A DNA stretch of 64,000 nucleotides from Roseateles aquatilis (GTDB taxonomy: Bacteria; Pseudomonadota; Gammaproteobacteria; Burkholderiales; Burkholderiaceae_C), in NCBI RefSeq assembly GCF_002205645.1, contig NZ_NIOF01000001.1, positions 434,001-498,000 on the forward strand. Reading direction: 5' to 3'. The notes under the pieces are model-generated. The model was not told the DNA's origin. It was given only the letters and a program-made list of their open reading frames with translations, and searched no databases. Numbering within the stretch: position 1 is the stretch's first letter; every line of letters begins with the position of its first letter. The translations under genes and the position numbers were made by a program. Positions 9,257 to 21,413 of this stretch are shown here, piece by piece.

Positions 9257-9282
9257 GACCTCCGGCGGAACCGCCTTCGGCC
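9257..9282 (-). promoter_or_regulatory. Candidate S6:S18-binding leader hairpin of rpsF
   Basis: Just upstream of rpsF on the minus strand is a stem-loop: GGCC pairs with GGTC, then an internal loop, then GGCGG-TT-CCGCC, with CCG/CCGG bases near the asymmetric loop. Known S6:S18 feedback leaders are short GC stems with a CCG bulge at this position. The match is by eye only. Confidence 0.4.
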
Positions 9283-9333
9283 TGAAAGCCGGGCCCCAGC
9301 GTCAATTCCTGGACCCAGCAAGGGAAGCCGAAG

Positions 9334-9339
9334 ATTCTA
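9334..9339 (-). promoter_or_regulatory. Possible -10 element for the rpsF operon
   Basis: TAGAAT on the minus strand would place transcription start near 9327 and give a leader of about 94 bases containing the candidate S6:S18 hairpin. No good -35 is visible. Confidence 0.3.
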
Positions 9340-9430
9340 GTCCATTTATGCGGGTACCGTCCAGCGACGACCCCGCCCGCGGGAGGGAGCGTCCATCGCA
9401 GGACGACGGCGCGCCCCGCCCGGCCCGCCC

Positions 9431-11509
9431 TCAGCCGGGTCGGTGCAGCGCGCGCTGCATCGCCCGGGCGGTCGCCGACGGGGCCGGCGTCAGCCAGCTG
9501 ACGACGATCAGCGTCACCACGCCGGCGGGGATGCCGAACAGCGCCGCCGCCACCGGCTGGATGCCCCACCACAGCTGCGGCTCGCCGGTGAGCCCGAGCG
9601 CCTGACGCAGCCCGGCATGGGCGCTGACCATGTAGTACAGCGTCACGCCCAGCCCCGCCAGCATCGCGGCGGCGCCACCCTGCTTGTTGGCGCGCGGCCA
9701 GAAGATCCCGCCCACCAGCACCGGCACGAGGCTGGACCCCGCCAGCGAGAACGCCGCCGACACCAGCAGCAGGATATCCGCCGGCTTCTGCGCCGCCACC
9801 GCCGCCGCGGTCAGCGCGGTGGCCAGCAGCAGCGCCTTGGAGATCGTCACCCGCTGCGTCATCGACGCCTTCGGATTCATCACCCGGTAGTAGATGTCGT
9901 GGGACAGCGCACTGGAGATCGTCAGCAGCAGCCCGTCCGCCGTCGACAGCGCGGCGGCCAGCGCGCCGGCCGCCACCATCGCCGCCAGCACGTAGGGCAG
10001 CCCGGCCAGCTCCGGGGTCATCAGCAGGATCACGTCGCCGCCCAGCCGCAATTCGCCGAGCTGCAGGATGCCATCCTGGTTGATGTCGTGAATGCTCAGC
10101 AACCCGGGATCGACGCGCATCCACTGCCGCACCCAACCCGGCAGTTCCGCGATCGGCATGCCGACCAGGTGGTTGAAGACCTCGTACTTCAGCATCACCG
10201 CCAACGCGGGCGCGCTCAGGTACAGCAGCGCGATGAAGAACAGCGACCACGCCACCGACGTGCGCGCCTCGGCCACGCTCGGCGTCGTGTAGTACCGCGT
10301 CAGGATGTGCGGCAGGCCGGCGGTGCCGACCATCAGCACCAGCACCAGCGCCAGGAAGTTGCGGCGGGACAGCGTGTAGGCCTCCTGCTCGGCCGGCGTG
10401 CCGTCCGGGTCTCCGGCGAAGGGTTTGGCATGCGGCGGCATGCCGGCCAGCGGCTCGGTGCGCTGGCGATTCTGGACGACCGCCCGCTGCCAGACCTCAC
10501 GCGCCTCCGCCTCGGTGCGAGGCAGCGCGGCGCGGACCTTCTCGGCGGCCTGCACCTGTGCCAGCGGCGCGTCCTCGGCCTTCAGCCGCGCGATGACCTG
10601 CGACGCGTGTTGGCGCTCCGCGTCCAGCGACTGCGGCAGGCCCGCGAGCATCCGCTCGTAGTCGCGGGCGCGCTGGTCATAGAGCGCCCTCACCTGCAGC
10701 TCCTTGGGATCGGTCAGCAGTTGCTGCTCGCGCGCGCTGATCTGGCGCACCTCACTGCCGGCGGTGAACTGGGGCAACGGGAAGCCGGTCTGCTGGACCG
10801 ACAGCCACATCACCGGCAGCACGTAGGCCACGATCATGATGATGTACTGCGCGACCTGGGTCCACGTCACCGCCCGCATGCCGCCGAGGAACGAGCACAC
10901 CAGCACCCCGCCGAGCCCGACGAACAGGCCGATCTCGAAGGTCAGGCCCGTGAGCCGCGTGGTGATCAGGCCGATCGCGTAGATCTGCGCGACCAGATAG
11001 ATGAAGGACACCAGCACCGCCGCCGCCGCGCCCATCACGCGCAGGCCGCGGCTCTCGAAGCGGGCGCCGAGGAAGTCCGGCACGGTGAAACCCGCGAAGC
11101 GGCGCAGGTAAGGCGCCAGCAGCAGCGCCACCAGGCAGAAGCCGCCGGTCCAGCCCAGCACGAAGGCCAGGCCCCCGTAGCCCGCCAGATAAAGACTGCC
11201 CGCCATGCCGAGGAAACTCGCGGCGCTCATCCAGTCCGCGCCCGCGGCCATGCCGTTGTAGAACGCGGGGACGCGGCGGCCGGCGACGTAATACTCGACC
11301 GGGTCGGTGGTGCGGCTGAACACGCCGATGCCGGCGTACACCAGCACCGTCAGCAGCAGGAACGAGAACCCCAGCCACTGCTTGGGCATGCCCAGACGCT
11401 CAAGCAGGCCCAGCACCAGCACCAGCAGCACGAAACCCAGCGTGTAGGCGGCGTAGATGCGATTCAGGCGACGGCGGAAGGCGGCGTCAGGCAGCGGCGG
11501 GCGGGACAT
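9431..11509 (-). CDS. Sodium:solute symporter, VC_2705-like subfamily
   Basis: A predicted inner-membrane Na+-coupled transporter of the SSS superfamily, about 692 residues with roughly 13 membrane segments. Signatures include [33 protein letters not shown] and [20 protein letters not shown]. Two features mark the VC_2705-type subfamily: a long charged, coiled-coil-like cytosolic insert in the middle ([15 protein letters not shown] through about 130 residues), and an EF-hand-like loop [12 protein letters not shown]. Relatives include the acetate permease ActP, but the substrate here is not known. I start at MSRPPLPDA (11509); ATGs at 11521 and 11551 are also in frame, and none has a clear Shine-Dalgarno sequence. 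It lies downstream of ppsA behind a strong terminator, so it is probably transcribed separately. Confidence 0.88.
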   Translation of the reverse strand: MSRPPLPDAAFRRRLNRIYAAYTLGFVLLVLVLGLLERLGMPKQWLGFSFLLLTVLVYAGIGVFSRTTDPVEYYVAGRRVPAFYNGMAAGADWMSAASFLGMAGSLYLAGYGGLAFVLGWTGGFCLVALLLAPYLRRFAGFTVPDFLGARFESRGLRVMGAAAAVLVSFIYLVAQIYAIGLITTRLTGLTFEIGLFVGLGGVLVCSFLGGMRAVTWTQVAQYIIMIVAYVLPVMWLSVQQTGFPLPQFTAGSEVRQISAREQQLLTDPKELQVRALYDQRARDYERMLAGLPQSLDAERQHASQVIARLKAEDAPLAQVQAAEKVRAALPRTEAEAREVWQRAVVQNRQRTEPLAGMPPHAKPFAGDPDGTPAEQEAYTLSRRNFLALVLVLMVGTAGLPHILTRYYTTPSVAEARTSVAWSLFFIALLYLSAPALAVMLKYEVFNHLVGMPIAELPGWVRQWMRVDPGLLSIHDINQDGILQLGELRLGGDVILLMTPELAGLPYVLAAMVAAGALAAALSTADGLLLTISSALSHDIYYRVMNPKASMTQRVTISKALLLATALTAAAVAAQKPADILLLVSAAFSLAGSSLVPVLVGGIFWPRANKQGGAAAMLAGLGVTLYYMVSAHAGLRQALGLTGEPQLWWGIQPVAAALFGIPAGVVTLIVVSWLTPAPSATARAMQRALHRPG

Positions 11510-11661
11510 GGGGCGAATCATCGTCGCGGCCGAGGAGCCGCGCATCCCCATCTACCCCGGGAGCGGGATCTCTTCCGGAGCCTCATGCCATGAGACCGCC
11601 CACCTACGTCCCTCAGCGCGTTGGCCGAGAACACCAGACGGGCGAAATCCCCGACCCGAAC

Positions 11662-11707
11662 GAAAAAGCACCCCATCGGTCGGACTGGCGTCCAGCCGAT
11701 GGGGTGC
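11662..11707 (-). terminator. Strong rho-independent terminator of ppsA
   Basis: Perfect 12-base arms gcaccccatcgg (11668-11679) and ccgatggggtgc (11696-11707) are followed on the minus strand by TTTTT (complement of 11663-11667). It lies just past the ppsA stop. Confidence 0.85.
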
Positions 11708-11760
11708 AGTTCACAGGTCCGCCGTGTCGAAGCCGCGATCGAAATCGCGATCGAACGATT

Positions 11761-14175
<2,415 letters not shown>

Positions 14176-14461
14176 GGGAAAACTCCGTGATGTTGAAAAA
14201 CCGGGGCTCCCCGCGCGTGCCCGCGGCAGCCGACCTCGGCGGCGGCAAGGCGGGCGGGCATGACGGCGCGCAAGACAGGTCTTGTCGATTCTTGTGGGCG
14301 TCGCGGCGAGGCGTTCATGCGGTCGGGGGGCGTGTTGCGGGCGATTCTAGTGGCACGCCGATCTATGATGTAAGCCCTCGTTCGGGGCCCGTCGGCGGCC
14401 ATTCTTCGTCGATGGCGGAGGGTCTGGCAGGCGGCGTTCCCGACCTCGACAAGGCAGCCCA
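14176..14461. promoter_or_regulatory. Divergent ppsA/ppsR promoter region
   Basis: This 286-base interval has no gene and separates two divergent starts. On the plus strand TATGAT (14364-14369) could be the -10 for ppsR. On the minus strand TTACAT (complement of 14368-14373), 18 bases and TAGAAT (complement of 14344-14349) could serve ppsA, giving a leader of about 160 bases. The two candidates overlap, so the promoters may compete. Confidence 0.4.
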
Positions 14462-15283
14462 ATGACCCAGCACACCGTGTTCTTCGTCTCGGACGGCACC
14501 GGCATCACCGCCGAAACCTTCGGTAACTCCATCCTGGCCCAGTTCTCGGTGAAGGCACGCCACGTGCGCCGCCCCTTCGTCGACAACGGCGAGAAGGCCA
14601 GGCAACTGGTCCGCGAGATCAACGAGACCGGCGAGCGCGAAGGCCAGCGCCCCATCGTCTTCGCGACGCTGGTCAACCGCGAGGTGCTGAACGTGGTGCG
14701 TCAGGACTGCGAAGGCCTGGTGCTGGACATGTTCGGCACCTTCATCGCGCCGCTGGAGGACGAGTTCCGGATCAAGTCCAATCATCGCGTGGGGCGTTTC
14801 TCCGATGTCGCCAAGAGCCAGGAGTACCACGACCGGATCGAGGCGATCAACTTCTCGCTCGCGCACGACGACGGGCAGTCGGCGAAGAACCTGGATTCGG
14901 CCGACGTGATCCTGGTCGGCGTGAGCCGCTGCGGCAAGACGCCCACCTCGCTGTACCTGGCGATGCAGCACGGCATCAAGGCGGCCAACTATCCGCTGAT
15001 CCCCGAGGACTTCGACCGCGGCCATCTCCCCTCGCTGCTGGTGCCGCACCGGAAGAAGTGCTTCGGCCTGACCATCGATCCGGAGCGCCTGGCGCAGGTC
15101 CGCAACGAACGGCGGCCGGGCAGCAAGTACGCCGACCTCATGAACTGCCATTACGAGGTGCGCGAGGGCGAGACGATGATGAAGAAGGCCGGCATCTCGT
15201 GGCTGTCGTCGACGCACAAGTCGATCGAGGAGATCGCCACGACGATTCTTCGTGACATCCGCCCCGACCGGCTGATGTACTGA
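14462..15283 (+). CDS. ppsR: PEP synthase regulatory protein (bifunctional kinase/pyrophosphorylase)
   Basis: PpsR inactivates PEP synthase by ADP-dependent phosphorylation and reactivates it by phosphate-dependent dephosphorylation. The 273 residues match the family from the first strand (TVFFVSDGTGITAETFGNSIL) through the P-loop-like VILVGVSRCGKTPTSLYLA and the TIDPERLAQVRNERRPGSKYA segment. The length is typical. It is divergent from its target ppsA. Confidence 0.97.
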   Translation: MTQHTVFFVSDGTGITAETFGNSILAQFSVKARHVRRPFVDNGEKARQLVREINETGEREGQRPIVFATLVNREVLNVVRQDCEGLVLDMFGTFIAPLEDEFRIKSNHRVGRFSDVAKSQEYHDRIEAINFSLAHDDGQSAKNLDSADVILVGVSRCGKTPTSLYLAMQHGIKAANYPLIPEDFDRGHLPSLLVPHRKKCFGLTIDPERLAQVRNERRPGSKYADLMNCHYEVREGETMMKKAGISWLSSTHKSIEEIATTILRDIRPDRLMY

Positions 15284-15301
15284 ACGCGCGGTCCCCGATC
15301 A

Positions 15302-16192
15302 ATGCCGGCTTCCGCGCTGGCCCTGGTGATCGCGGCCGCGCTGATCCACGCGTTGTGGAACTTCGCCGCGAAGAAGGCCCGGGGCAATCATCATTTCGCC
15401 TGCATGACCGCGGTGGGCGTCACGCTGCTGTGGCTGCCGGTGGTGTTCGTCGTCGGCTTCGACGAACTGCCGGGCTGGGGCTGGCAGGCGTGGGTGGCGA
15501 CGCTGGCCAGCGCGATCGTGCACCTCGCCTACTTCAACGCGCTGCTGGCGGGCTACCGGGCGGCCGACATGACCGTGGTCTATCCGGTCGCGCGGGGCAG
15601 CGGGCCGCTGCTGTCGTCGCTGGTGGCGGTGGTGCTGCTGGACGAGCACCTGGGCTTGGGCGGCGCGCTGGGACTGGCGGGGGTGGTCGGCGGCATCCTG
15701 CTGATGGCGGCGGGGCCGATGTTCTTCGCCAGGGGCGCGGGCACCGATGCCGAGCTGCATCGCAAGCGCAAGCTCGGCATCGCCTGGGGCGCGCTCACGG
15801 GCGCGACGATCGCGGCCTACAGCGTCATCGACGGCTACGCGGTGAAGGTGCTGGCGCTGTCGCCGATCATCTACGACTACTTCTGCAACCTGCTGCGCGT
15901 GCCGGTCAGCCTGCCCGCGGTGCTGCGCGATCGGGCTGGTTTCCTGCCGGCGCTGCGCCAGCAGTGGAAGCATGCGGTGGTTGTCGCGGTCGGGGCGCCG
16001 ACGGCCTACATCCTGGTGCTGTATGCAATGAAGCTGGCGCCGCTGTCGCGCGTCGCGCCGGCGCGGGAGCTGTCGATGCTGTTCGCCGCGTTGATCGGCG
16101 GCCAGTTGCTGGGCGAAGGCGAACGCGGCTGGCGCATCGCCGGCGCGACGTTGATCGCACTGGGCGTCGCGGCGCTGGCGATGGCCCGCTGA
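15302..16192 (+). CDS. EamA-family (DMT) transporter
   Basis: A 296-residue inner-membrane protein of the drug/metabolite transporter superfamily. It has about ten hydrophobic segments in two related halves; the N-terminal half carries ALIHALWNFAAKKARG and the DMTVVYPVARGSGPLLSSL segment. Substrate unknown: family members export amino acids or other metabolites. It starts 18 bases after ppsR, so the two are probably cotranscribed. Confidence 0.88.
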   Translation: MPASALALVIAAALIHALWNFAAKKARGNHHFACMTAVGVTLLWLPVVFVVGFDELPGWGWQAWVATLASAIVHLAYFNALLAGYRAADMTVVYPVARGSGPLLSSLVAVVLLDEHLGLGGALGLAGVVGGILLMAAGPMFFARGAGTDAELHRKRKLGIAWGALTGATIAAYSVIDGYAVKVLALSPIIYDYFCNLLRVPVSLPAVLRDRAGFLPALRQQWKHAVVVAVGAPTAYILVLYAMKLAPLSRVAPARELSMLFAALIGGQLLGEGERGWRIAGATLIALGVAALAMAR

Positions 16193-16218
16193 GCACGACG
16201 TCGGGCCAGGCGCACGGC

Positions 16219-16432
16219 GCGGCCAGCCCGAGCGCGACGCCGGTCCAAGTGCTCCGTGCGACTCGCCCGAGCAGGACGTCGGTCCAAGTACACCGTGCGA
16301 CTCACCCGAGCGAGACGTCGGCCTAAGCGCGCCATGCGACTCGCCCGAGTGGGGCGTCGGCCCAAGCGCGCCAAGCGACTCGCCCGAGCGGGGCGTCGGC
16401 CCAAATGCACCGTGCGACTCGTCCGAGCGGGG
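16219..16432. repeat. 39-bp tandem repeat, five copies and a partial sixth
   Basis: Units start at about 16219, 16258, 16297, 16336 and 16375, each 39 bases, with a truncated copy at 16414. The unit begins gcgactcgcccgagc and continues through a gtcgg-ccaag core. Copies differ by point changes, mostly transitions. The first copy is the most diverged. The period is a multiple of three, so the plus-strand frame stays open (Arg-rich), but no start signal supports a gene. Confidence 0.85.
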
Positions 16433-16520
16433 CGTCAGAAGGGTGTCGATCTAGGCGCAGAGCGCAGCCGTAGCGGCGCTACGGCGAGCATCTGCAACGA
16501 CGAGCGCCGCCCTTCTGACG
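16433..16520. repeat. Nested inverted repeat (88 bp)
   Basis: Outer 11-base arms cgtcagaaggg (16433-16443) and cccttctgacg (16510-16520) are perfect. Inside is a second perfect hairpin, gccgtagc (16467-16474) and gctacggc (16478-16485), with a 3-base loop. The right arm abuts the stop codon of the TrmH-family gene at 16521. It may act as a bidirectional terminator between converging genes, though it lacks a T tract. Confidence 0.7.
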
Positions 16521-17300
16521 TCACGAGCGGGCGAGTCGCCGCCGTGCGGATTCGTAGAGGCAGATCGAGGCTGCGCTCGCCACGTTCAGCGATTCCTCGC
16601 CGCCCGGCTGCGGGATGCCGATGCGCAGCGCGCAGCGCTGCATCAGCGTGTCGGAGACGCCCTGCCCCTCATGCCCCATCACCCAGGCGCAGGGGCTGGG
16701 CAACTCGGCTTGATGCAGCATCGCGTCCGAGTGGGAGCTGGTCGCCAGCAGCGGCACCTGCAGTGCGTCGAGGTCCTCGACGCTCAATCCCTCGACCAGC
16801 TTCAACCCGAAATGCGCGCCCATGCCGGCGCGCAGCACCTTCGGCGACCACAGCGCCGCCGTGCCCTTCAGCGCCAGCACCTGCCGGAAACCCAGCGCCC
16901 CGGCGCTGCGCAGGATCGTTCCGACGTTGCCCGCATCCTGCAGCCGGTCCAGCACCACCGTGTCAGCCCGCGCGTCGATGCGCGGCTGCGCCGGCAGCGC
17001 CAGCTCGAAACCGATCTGCGCCGGCGACTCCAGTCCCGACACCGTCTTGAACAGCGCCGGCGACACCACCAGCACCTTGGGAGCCGCATCCGCGATCGCG
17101 TGCAGCGCCGCGTCCTCGGCCGCGACGTCCGTGATCAACGCCAGCGCGGGCGTCACGCCGCGCTGCACGGCGGCGCGCGCGAGGTGGTCGCCCTCCAGCC
17201 AGACGCCGCCCAGCTTGCGGTAGCCGCCGCCGTCCTGCGCCAGCTTGCGCAGCCGTTGCAGATGGGGGTTGTCTCGGGAGGTGATCGCTTGCCAGCTCAT
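16521..17300 (-). CDS. TrmH-family (SpoU) RNA 2'-O-methyltransferase
   Basis: This 259-residue enzyme has the SPOUT methyltransferase signatures: LDRLQDAGNVGTILRSAGALGF (motif 1), CAWVMGHEGQGVSD (motif 2) and IPQPGGEESLNVASAASICLYE (motif 3, knotted SAM site). The N-terminal part resembles the substrate-binding domain of rRNA methylases. The modified nucleotide is not determined by sequence alone. It is 7 bases after rnhB and ends the long rpsB cluster. Confidence 0.92.
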   Translation of the reverse strand: MSWQAITSRDNPHLQRLRKLAQDGGGYRKLGGVWLEGDHLARAAVQRGVTPALALITDVAAEDAALHAIADAAPKVLVVSPALFKTVSGLESPAQIGFELALPAQPRIDARADTVVLDRLQDAGNVGTILRSAGALGFRQVLALKGTAALWSPKVLRAGMGAHFGLKLVEGLSVEDLDALQVPLLATSSHSDAMLHQAELPSPCAWVMGHEGQGVSDTLMQRCALRIGIPQPGGEESLNVASAASICLYESARRRLARS

Positions 17301-17307
17301 GCGCTCG

Positions 17308-17958
17308 TCATTCCATTCCGACGCGGAGTTCCGTCAGGTCCAGCGACCGCACCGGCGCGAAGCTCTGCCGGTGCCAGACCGTCGCGCCATGCACGCGCAG
17401 CGCTTCCATGTGCTCGCGCGTGCCGTAGCCCTTGTGGCTGTCGAAGCCGTATTGCGGATGCTGCTCGTGCATCCGCAGGCAGAAGCGATCCCGATGCACC
17501 TTGGCCAGGATCGAGGCCGCGGAGATCGCCGGCACCAACGCGTCGCCCTTGACGATCGCCTCGGCCGGGATGCGCAGCACCGGCAGCCGGTTGCCGTCGA
17601 CCTGCACGCGCGACGGCTTCAGGCGCAGGCCCTCGACCGCGCGGCGCATCGCCAGCATCGTCGCCTGCAGGATGTTGAAGCGATCGATCTCCTCGACGCT
17701 GGCCTCGGCCACGCAGAAGCACAACGCCTTGGCGCGGATCTCGTCATAGAGCCGCTCGCGTTTCTTCTCGCTCAGCACCTTGGAGTCGTTCAGCCCCTTG
17801 ATCGGATTCAGATCGTCGAGGATCACCGCCGCGGCGACCACCGGTCCCGCCAGCGGTCCCCGGCCCGCTTCGTCGACGCCGCAGAGCAACCCCTCGCGCG
17901 CCCACTCCAGGCCGAGTTGCTCGGGCGGATCAGCCGGCAAGGATTTTCGCGATCGCAT
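17308..17958 (-). CDS. rnhB: Ribonuclease HII
   Basis: RNase HII cuts the RNA strand of RNA-DNA hybrids and removes single ribonucleotides from DNA. The 216 residues contain the catalytic start [19 protein letters not shown] (Asp and Glu), [18 protein letters not shown], the later acidic residues, and the HKGYGTREH motif. The N-terminus overlaps lpxB by 29 bases with the chosen ATG. The lpxA-lpxB-rnhB order is usual. Confidence 0.96.
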   Translation of the reverse strand: MRSRKSLPADPPEQLGLEWAREGLLCGVDEAGRGPLAGPVVAAAVILDDLNPIKGLNDSKVLSEKKRERLYDEIRAKALCFCVAEASVEEIDRFNILQATMLAMRRAVEGLRLKPSRVQVDGNRLPVLRIPAEAIVKGDALVPAISAASILAKVHRDRFCLRMHEQHPQYGFDSHKGYGTREHMEALRVHGATVWHRQSFAPVRSLDLTELRVGME

Positions 17959-19075
17959 CGCCCGCCCTTCGCGCGGTGTTGCAGCGCAGCTGTTGGTGGA
18001 TCTCCTGGAAGCGGTCGTGCAGGCGCGCGCGGCGCGGCGCGTCGTCCAGCCAGGCCAGGCCTTCGCGCGCGATCTTCTCGCCGGTGCAGTCGTCCTGCAA
18101 GCACTCGGGCACCAGCGTCTCGCGCGCGAGCACGTTGGGCAGGCCCACCCACGGCAGCAGCGCCTTGCCCTTCATCCGCCACGCATTGAACCAGTGCAGC
18201 TTGTAGGCGATCACCATCGGGCGCTTCAGCAGCGCGGCTTCCAGCGTCGCGGTGCCGCTGGCGACCAGCGTCAGGTCGCAGGCGGCCAGCGCGTCCTGCG
18301 CGCGGCCGTCCAGCAGCGTCAGCGGCAGGTCGGGCCCGTGCTGGGCGACCAGCGCCTCCACCATGGCCCGCAGGCCGGGCGCCACGGGAATGACGAAACT
18401 CAGCTCGGGACGCGCCTTCCGCATGCGCTGCGCGGCGTCCAGCAACGCCGGACCGATGTAGGTCAGCTCGCTGCGGCGGCTGCCGGGCAGCAGCGCGACC
18501 AGCGTGGCGCGTTCGTCGATGCCGAGCTCGCGTCGCGCGTCCTCGCGCGGCGGCTCGAACGGGATCTGATCGGCCAGCGGATGCCCGACGTAGGTCGAGG
18601 CGATGCCGGCCTTGGCCAGGATCTCGGGCTCGAACGGGAACAGGCACAACACGTGATCGGCGCTGCGCCGGATCTTGTCGACGCGCTCGGCACGCCAGGC
18701 CCAGATCGACGGGCAGACGAAGTGGACCGTCTTGATGCCGGACTCGCGCAGGCGCTGTTCGAGGCCGAAGTTGAAATCGGGCGCGTCGACGCCAACGAAC
18801 ACCGACGGCCGCTCCGCGATCAGCCGGTCGCCGAGCTGTCGGCGGATGGCCAGCAGTTCGCGGATGTGCTTGATCGCGTCCCAGTAGCCGAAGATCGAGA
18901 GCTTGTGGCTGGGCCACCAGGCGTCGAACCCCTGCGCCTGCATGCGCGGGCCGCCGATGCCGGCCGAGGTGAGCGCCGGCCAACGGGCCTTCAGCCCCTG
19001 CAGCAGCAGACTGGCCAGCAAGTCCCCGGAGGCCTCGCCGGCCACCAGGCCCAGTCGAGGATCCGTGGTGGTCAT
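17930..19075 (-). CDS. lpxB: Lipid-A-disaccharide synthase
   Basis: LpxB condenses UDP-2,3-diacylglucosamine with lipid X to form the lipid A disaccharide at the inner face of the inner membrane. The 381-residue product shows [20 protein letters not shown] at the N-terminus, [43 protein letters not shown] and the C-terminal [19 protein letters not shown]. It lies 9 bases after lpxA. Confidence 0.97.
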   Translation of the reverse strand: MTTTDPRLGLVAGEASGDLLASLLLQGLKARWPALTSAGIGGPRMQAQGFDAWWPSHKLSIFGYWDAIKHIRELLAIRRQLGDRLIAERPSVFVGVDAPDFNFGLEQRLRESGIKTVHFVCPSIWAWRAERVDKIRRSADHVLCLFPFEPEILAKAGIASTYVGHPLADQIPFEPPREDARRELGIDERATLVALLPGSRRSELTYIGPALLDAAQRMRKARPELSFVIPVAPGLRAMVEALVAQHGPDLPLTLLDGRAQDALAACDLTLVASGTATLEAALLKRPMVIAYKLHWFNAWRMKGKALLPWVGLPNVLARETLVPECLQDDCTGEKIAREGLAWLDDAPRRARLHDRFQEIHQQLRCNTARRAGDAIAKILAG

Positions 19076-19084
19076 GTCAGGCGC

Positions 19085-19876
19085 TCACCGCACCAGGCCG
19101 CGCTTGGCGCTCGCCAGGAAGTCCAGCATCAGCTGCACGTCCGCCATGGACTCGGCGTCCTGGCCCTGCTTGAGCGCCTCGATCTGCTGCACCGATTGCT
19201 CCAGCGTCGCACCGTCGCGGAACAGCAGCTTGTGGATCTGCCGGATCACCGCGATGCGGTCGTTGCTGAACCCGCGCCGACGCAGGCCGGTCAGGTTGAC
19301 CGCGCGCACCGTCAACGGATTGCCGTCGACGGTCATGTACGGCGCGACGTCCTGCGCGACATGGCCCTGGAAACCGATCATCGCGTGCGCGCCGACATGC
19401 ACGAACTGATGCACGCCGGTCAGGCCGCCGATCGTCGCCCAGTCGCCGACATGCACGTGCCCGGCCAGCGTCACGTTGTTGGCCAGCACGCAGTGGTCGC
19501 CGACCACCACGTCATGCGCCAGATGGACGTAGGCCATGATCCAGTTGTCGGAGCCGACGCGCGTGACGCCCTGCTCCTTGAACGTGCCGGTGTTGAAGGT
19601 GCAGAACTCGCGGATCGTGTTGCGGTCGCCGATGACCAGCTCGGTCACCTCGCCGCCATGGCTCATGTCCTGCGGCATCGCGCCGATGGACGCGAACTGG
19701 AAGATCTGGTTGTCGCGGCCGATCGTCGTCCTGCCCTCGACCACCGTGTGCGGGCCGATGCGGGTCCCCGCGCCGATGCGGACCTCGGGGCCGATCACCG
19801 CGTAGGGACCGACGATGACGGTGTCGTCGAGCTGCGCCTTCGGGTCGACGATGGCGGTGAGATGGATCTGGGCCAT
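19085..19876 (-). CDS. lpxA: Acyl-ACP--UDP-N-acetylglucosamine O-acyltransferase
   Basis: LpxA adds the first 3-hydroxyacyl chain to UDP-GlcNAc, the first step of lipid A synthesis. The 263-residue protein is a left-handed beta helix built of hexapeptide repeats ([21 protein letters not shown]), with the catalytic His segment [14 protein letters not shown] and the C-terminal helical domain. The ATG at 19876 ([12 protein letters not shown]) is the family start; the frame is open further upstream but that part overlaps fabZ. It follows fabZ by 17 bases. Confidence 0.97.
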   Translation of the reverse strand: MAQIHLTAIVDPKAQLDDTVIVGPYAVIGPEVRIGAGTRIGPHTVVEGRTTIGRDNQIFQFASIGAMPQDMSHGGEVTELVIGDRNTIREFCTFNTGTFKEQGVTRVGSDNWIMAYVHLAHDVVVGDHCVLANNVTLAGHVHVGDWATIGGLTGVHQFVHVGAHAMIGFQGHVAQDVAPYMTVDGNPLTVRAVNLTGLRRRGFSNDRIAVIRQIHKLLFRDGATLEQSVQQIEALKQGQDAESMADVQLMLDFLASAKRGLVR

Positions 19877-19893
19877 GTGCCTGCGAGCGTCGG

Positions 19894-20349
19894 TCAGCAG
19901 TCCAGCTTGCGCATCGTGCACATCAGGCCGGCCTCGGCGACGATGTCGCTGCCGACGAACGCCTTGGCGCCGAACTTGTAGATGCCGGCCTTGGCGCGGT
20001 CCAGCGTGACTTCGAGGATGAGCTGGTCGCCCGGCTCGACCGGACGCTTGAAGCGCGCGTTGTCGATGCCGGCGAAGTAGACGACGTGGTTCTCGTCCAG
20101 CGTGAAGTTGTAGCTCTCCACCGCCAGCAGCGTGGCGGCCTGCGCCAGCGCTTCCAGGATCAGCACGCCCGGCATCACCGGGCGATGCGGGAAGTGGCCC
20201 TGGAAGAACGGCTCGTTGATGCTGACGTTCTTGATGGCGCGGATGCGCACGCCCTTTTCCACCTCGAGGACGCGGTCCACCAGCAGGATCGGGTAGCGAT
20301 GCGGCAGCTTCTCGAGGATGCCGTGGATGTCGATGCTCGTCTCGTTCAT
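19894..20349 (-). CDS. fabZ: 3-hydroxyacyl-ACP dehydratase FabZ
   Basis: FabZ dehydrates 3-hydroxyacyl-ACP in fatty-acid elongation, and competes with LpxA and LpxD for the same substrates. The 151 residues have the hot-dog fold and the active-site segment [20 protein letters not shown] (His and Glu). The start overlaps the lpxD stop by 4 bases, suggesting translational coupling within the lpxD-fabZ-lpxA-lpxB block. Confidence 0.97.
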   Translation of the reverse strand: MNETSIDIHGILEKLPHRYPILLVDRVLEVEKGVRIRAIKNVSINEPFFQGHFPHRPVMPGVLILEALAQAATLLAVESYNFTLDENHVVYFAGIDNARFKRPVEPGDQLILEVTLDRAKAGIYKFGAKAFVGSDIVAEAGLMCTMRKLDC

Positions 20350-21413
20350 GTCGTCTTCTTTTCCAAGGCACGCACGCGTTGGCGCAGGTCATAGAGCCCG
20401 CGCAGCGTCGCTGCCGTCTTTTGCCACGATGCGGCGTCCTCGAAGGGCCACATGCCGGCATAGGCGCCGGGCTTGTCGATGCTGTTGCTGATGTTGGCCG
20501 TGGGGCCGATCTGCACGCCGTCGGTGATCTTGATGTGGCCGTTGATGCGGGCCGCGCCGGCGACGATGCAATGGGCACCGATCTCCGCGCTGCCCGCGAT
20601 CGCCACCGCGCCGGCGATCGCCGTGCCGCGACCGATCTTCACGTTGTGGGCGATCTGGACCAGATTGTCGATGATGACGCCGCCGGCGATCACCGTGTCG
20701 CCCAGCGCGCCGCGGTCGACGCAAGTGTTGGCGCCGATCTCGACGCCGTCACCGATGCGCACCGCGCCGAGCTGCTCGATCTTGACCCACTGCACGCCGG
20801 CCTCGCCCTTGGTCGGCGCGAAGCCGAAGCCGTCGGCGCCGATCACCACGCCGCTGTGCAGCAGGCCGTCCTCGCCGATCACGCAGTCATGGCCGAACAC
20901 CACGTGCGGCGCCAGCCGCGTGCGGGCGCCGACGCGGGCATCCTGCTCGACGATCGAGTGCGCGCCGATGCGCACGCCGTCGCCCAGCACCACGCCGGAC
21001 TCGATCACCGCATGCGGGCCGACCTCGACCTCGCGACCGATCGTCACGTCGGCGGCGACGGTCGCGGTCGGGTGGATGGCGGGCGCGACGCGCGGCTTGC
21101 GCATGTTCGCGGCCCACCACTGGGTCAGGCGGGCGAAGTAGAGATACGGATCCGGCGCGACGATGCAGCACGCCGTCGTGCCGCCCCCTCGACGCGCCGC
21201 GGCGGCCTCGGCCAGCTTGGGCGAGACGATCACGCAGGCGGCGCCGGTGGTCGTCAACTGCGCTTCGTACTTCGGGTTGGACAGGAAGGAGATCGCGTCC
21301 ACGCCGGCGTCCTCCAGCGGCGCGATCGCGCGGATCGCCACGTCGGAGGCACCAACAAGATCGCCGCCCAAGGCGGCGATCAGTTCCGAGACCAGAACCT
21401 GCTTCACGGTCAC
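20346..21413 (-). CDS. lpxD: UDP-3-O-(3-hydroxyacyl)glucosamine N-acyltransferase
   Basis: LpxD adds the second 3-hydroxyacyl chain in lipid A synthesis. The 355-residue protein has the N-terminal uridine-binding domain ([13 protein letters not shown]), a long left-handed beta helix, and the catalytic/acyl-binding segment [19 protein letters not shown]. Gene overlaps of 4 bases on both sides (skp upstream, fabZ downstream) fit one tightly coupled operon. Confidence 0.97.
   Translation of the reverse strand: MTVKQVLVSELIAALGGDLVGASDVAIRAIAPLEDAGVDAISFLSNPKYEAQLTTTGAACVIVSPKLAEAAAARRGGGTTACCIVAPDPYLYFARLTQWWAANMRKPRVAPAIHPTATVAADVTIGREVEVGPHAVIESGVVLGDGVRIGAHSIVEQDARVGARTRLAPHVVFGHDCVIGEDGLLHSGVVIGADGFGFAPTKGEAGVQWVKIEQLGAVRIGDGVEIGANTCVDRGALGDTVIAGGVIIDNLVQIAHNVKIGRGTAIAGAVAIAGSAEIGAHCIVAGAARINGHIKITDGVQIGPTANISNSIDKPGAYAGMWPFEDAASWQKTAATLRGLYDLRQRVRALEKKTT

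Larger units (their letters stand above)
16193..16520. other. Gene-free convergent gap filled by repeats and a palindrome
   Basis: This 328-base interval lies between the EamA stop and the stop codon of the converging TrmH-family gene. It holds no convincing gene. It contains the 39-bp tandem repeats and the 88-bp nested inverted repeat listed separately. Confidence 0.7.

Noticed and set aside
8871-10250. S6 fused to a long N-terminal extension
   Set aside because: The extension is antisense to the symporter gene, while a clear Shine-Dalgarno precedes the normal S6 ATG.
16219-16432. The 39-bp repeats as a CRISPR array
   Set aside because: The units are directly adjacent, with no unique spacers, and no cas genes are present.
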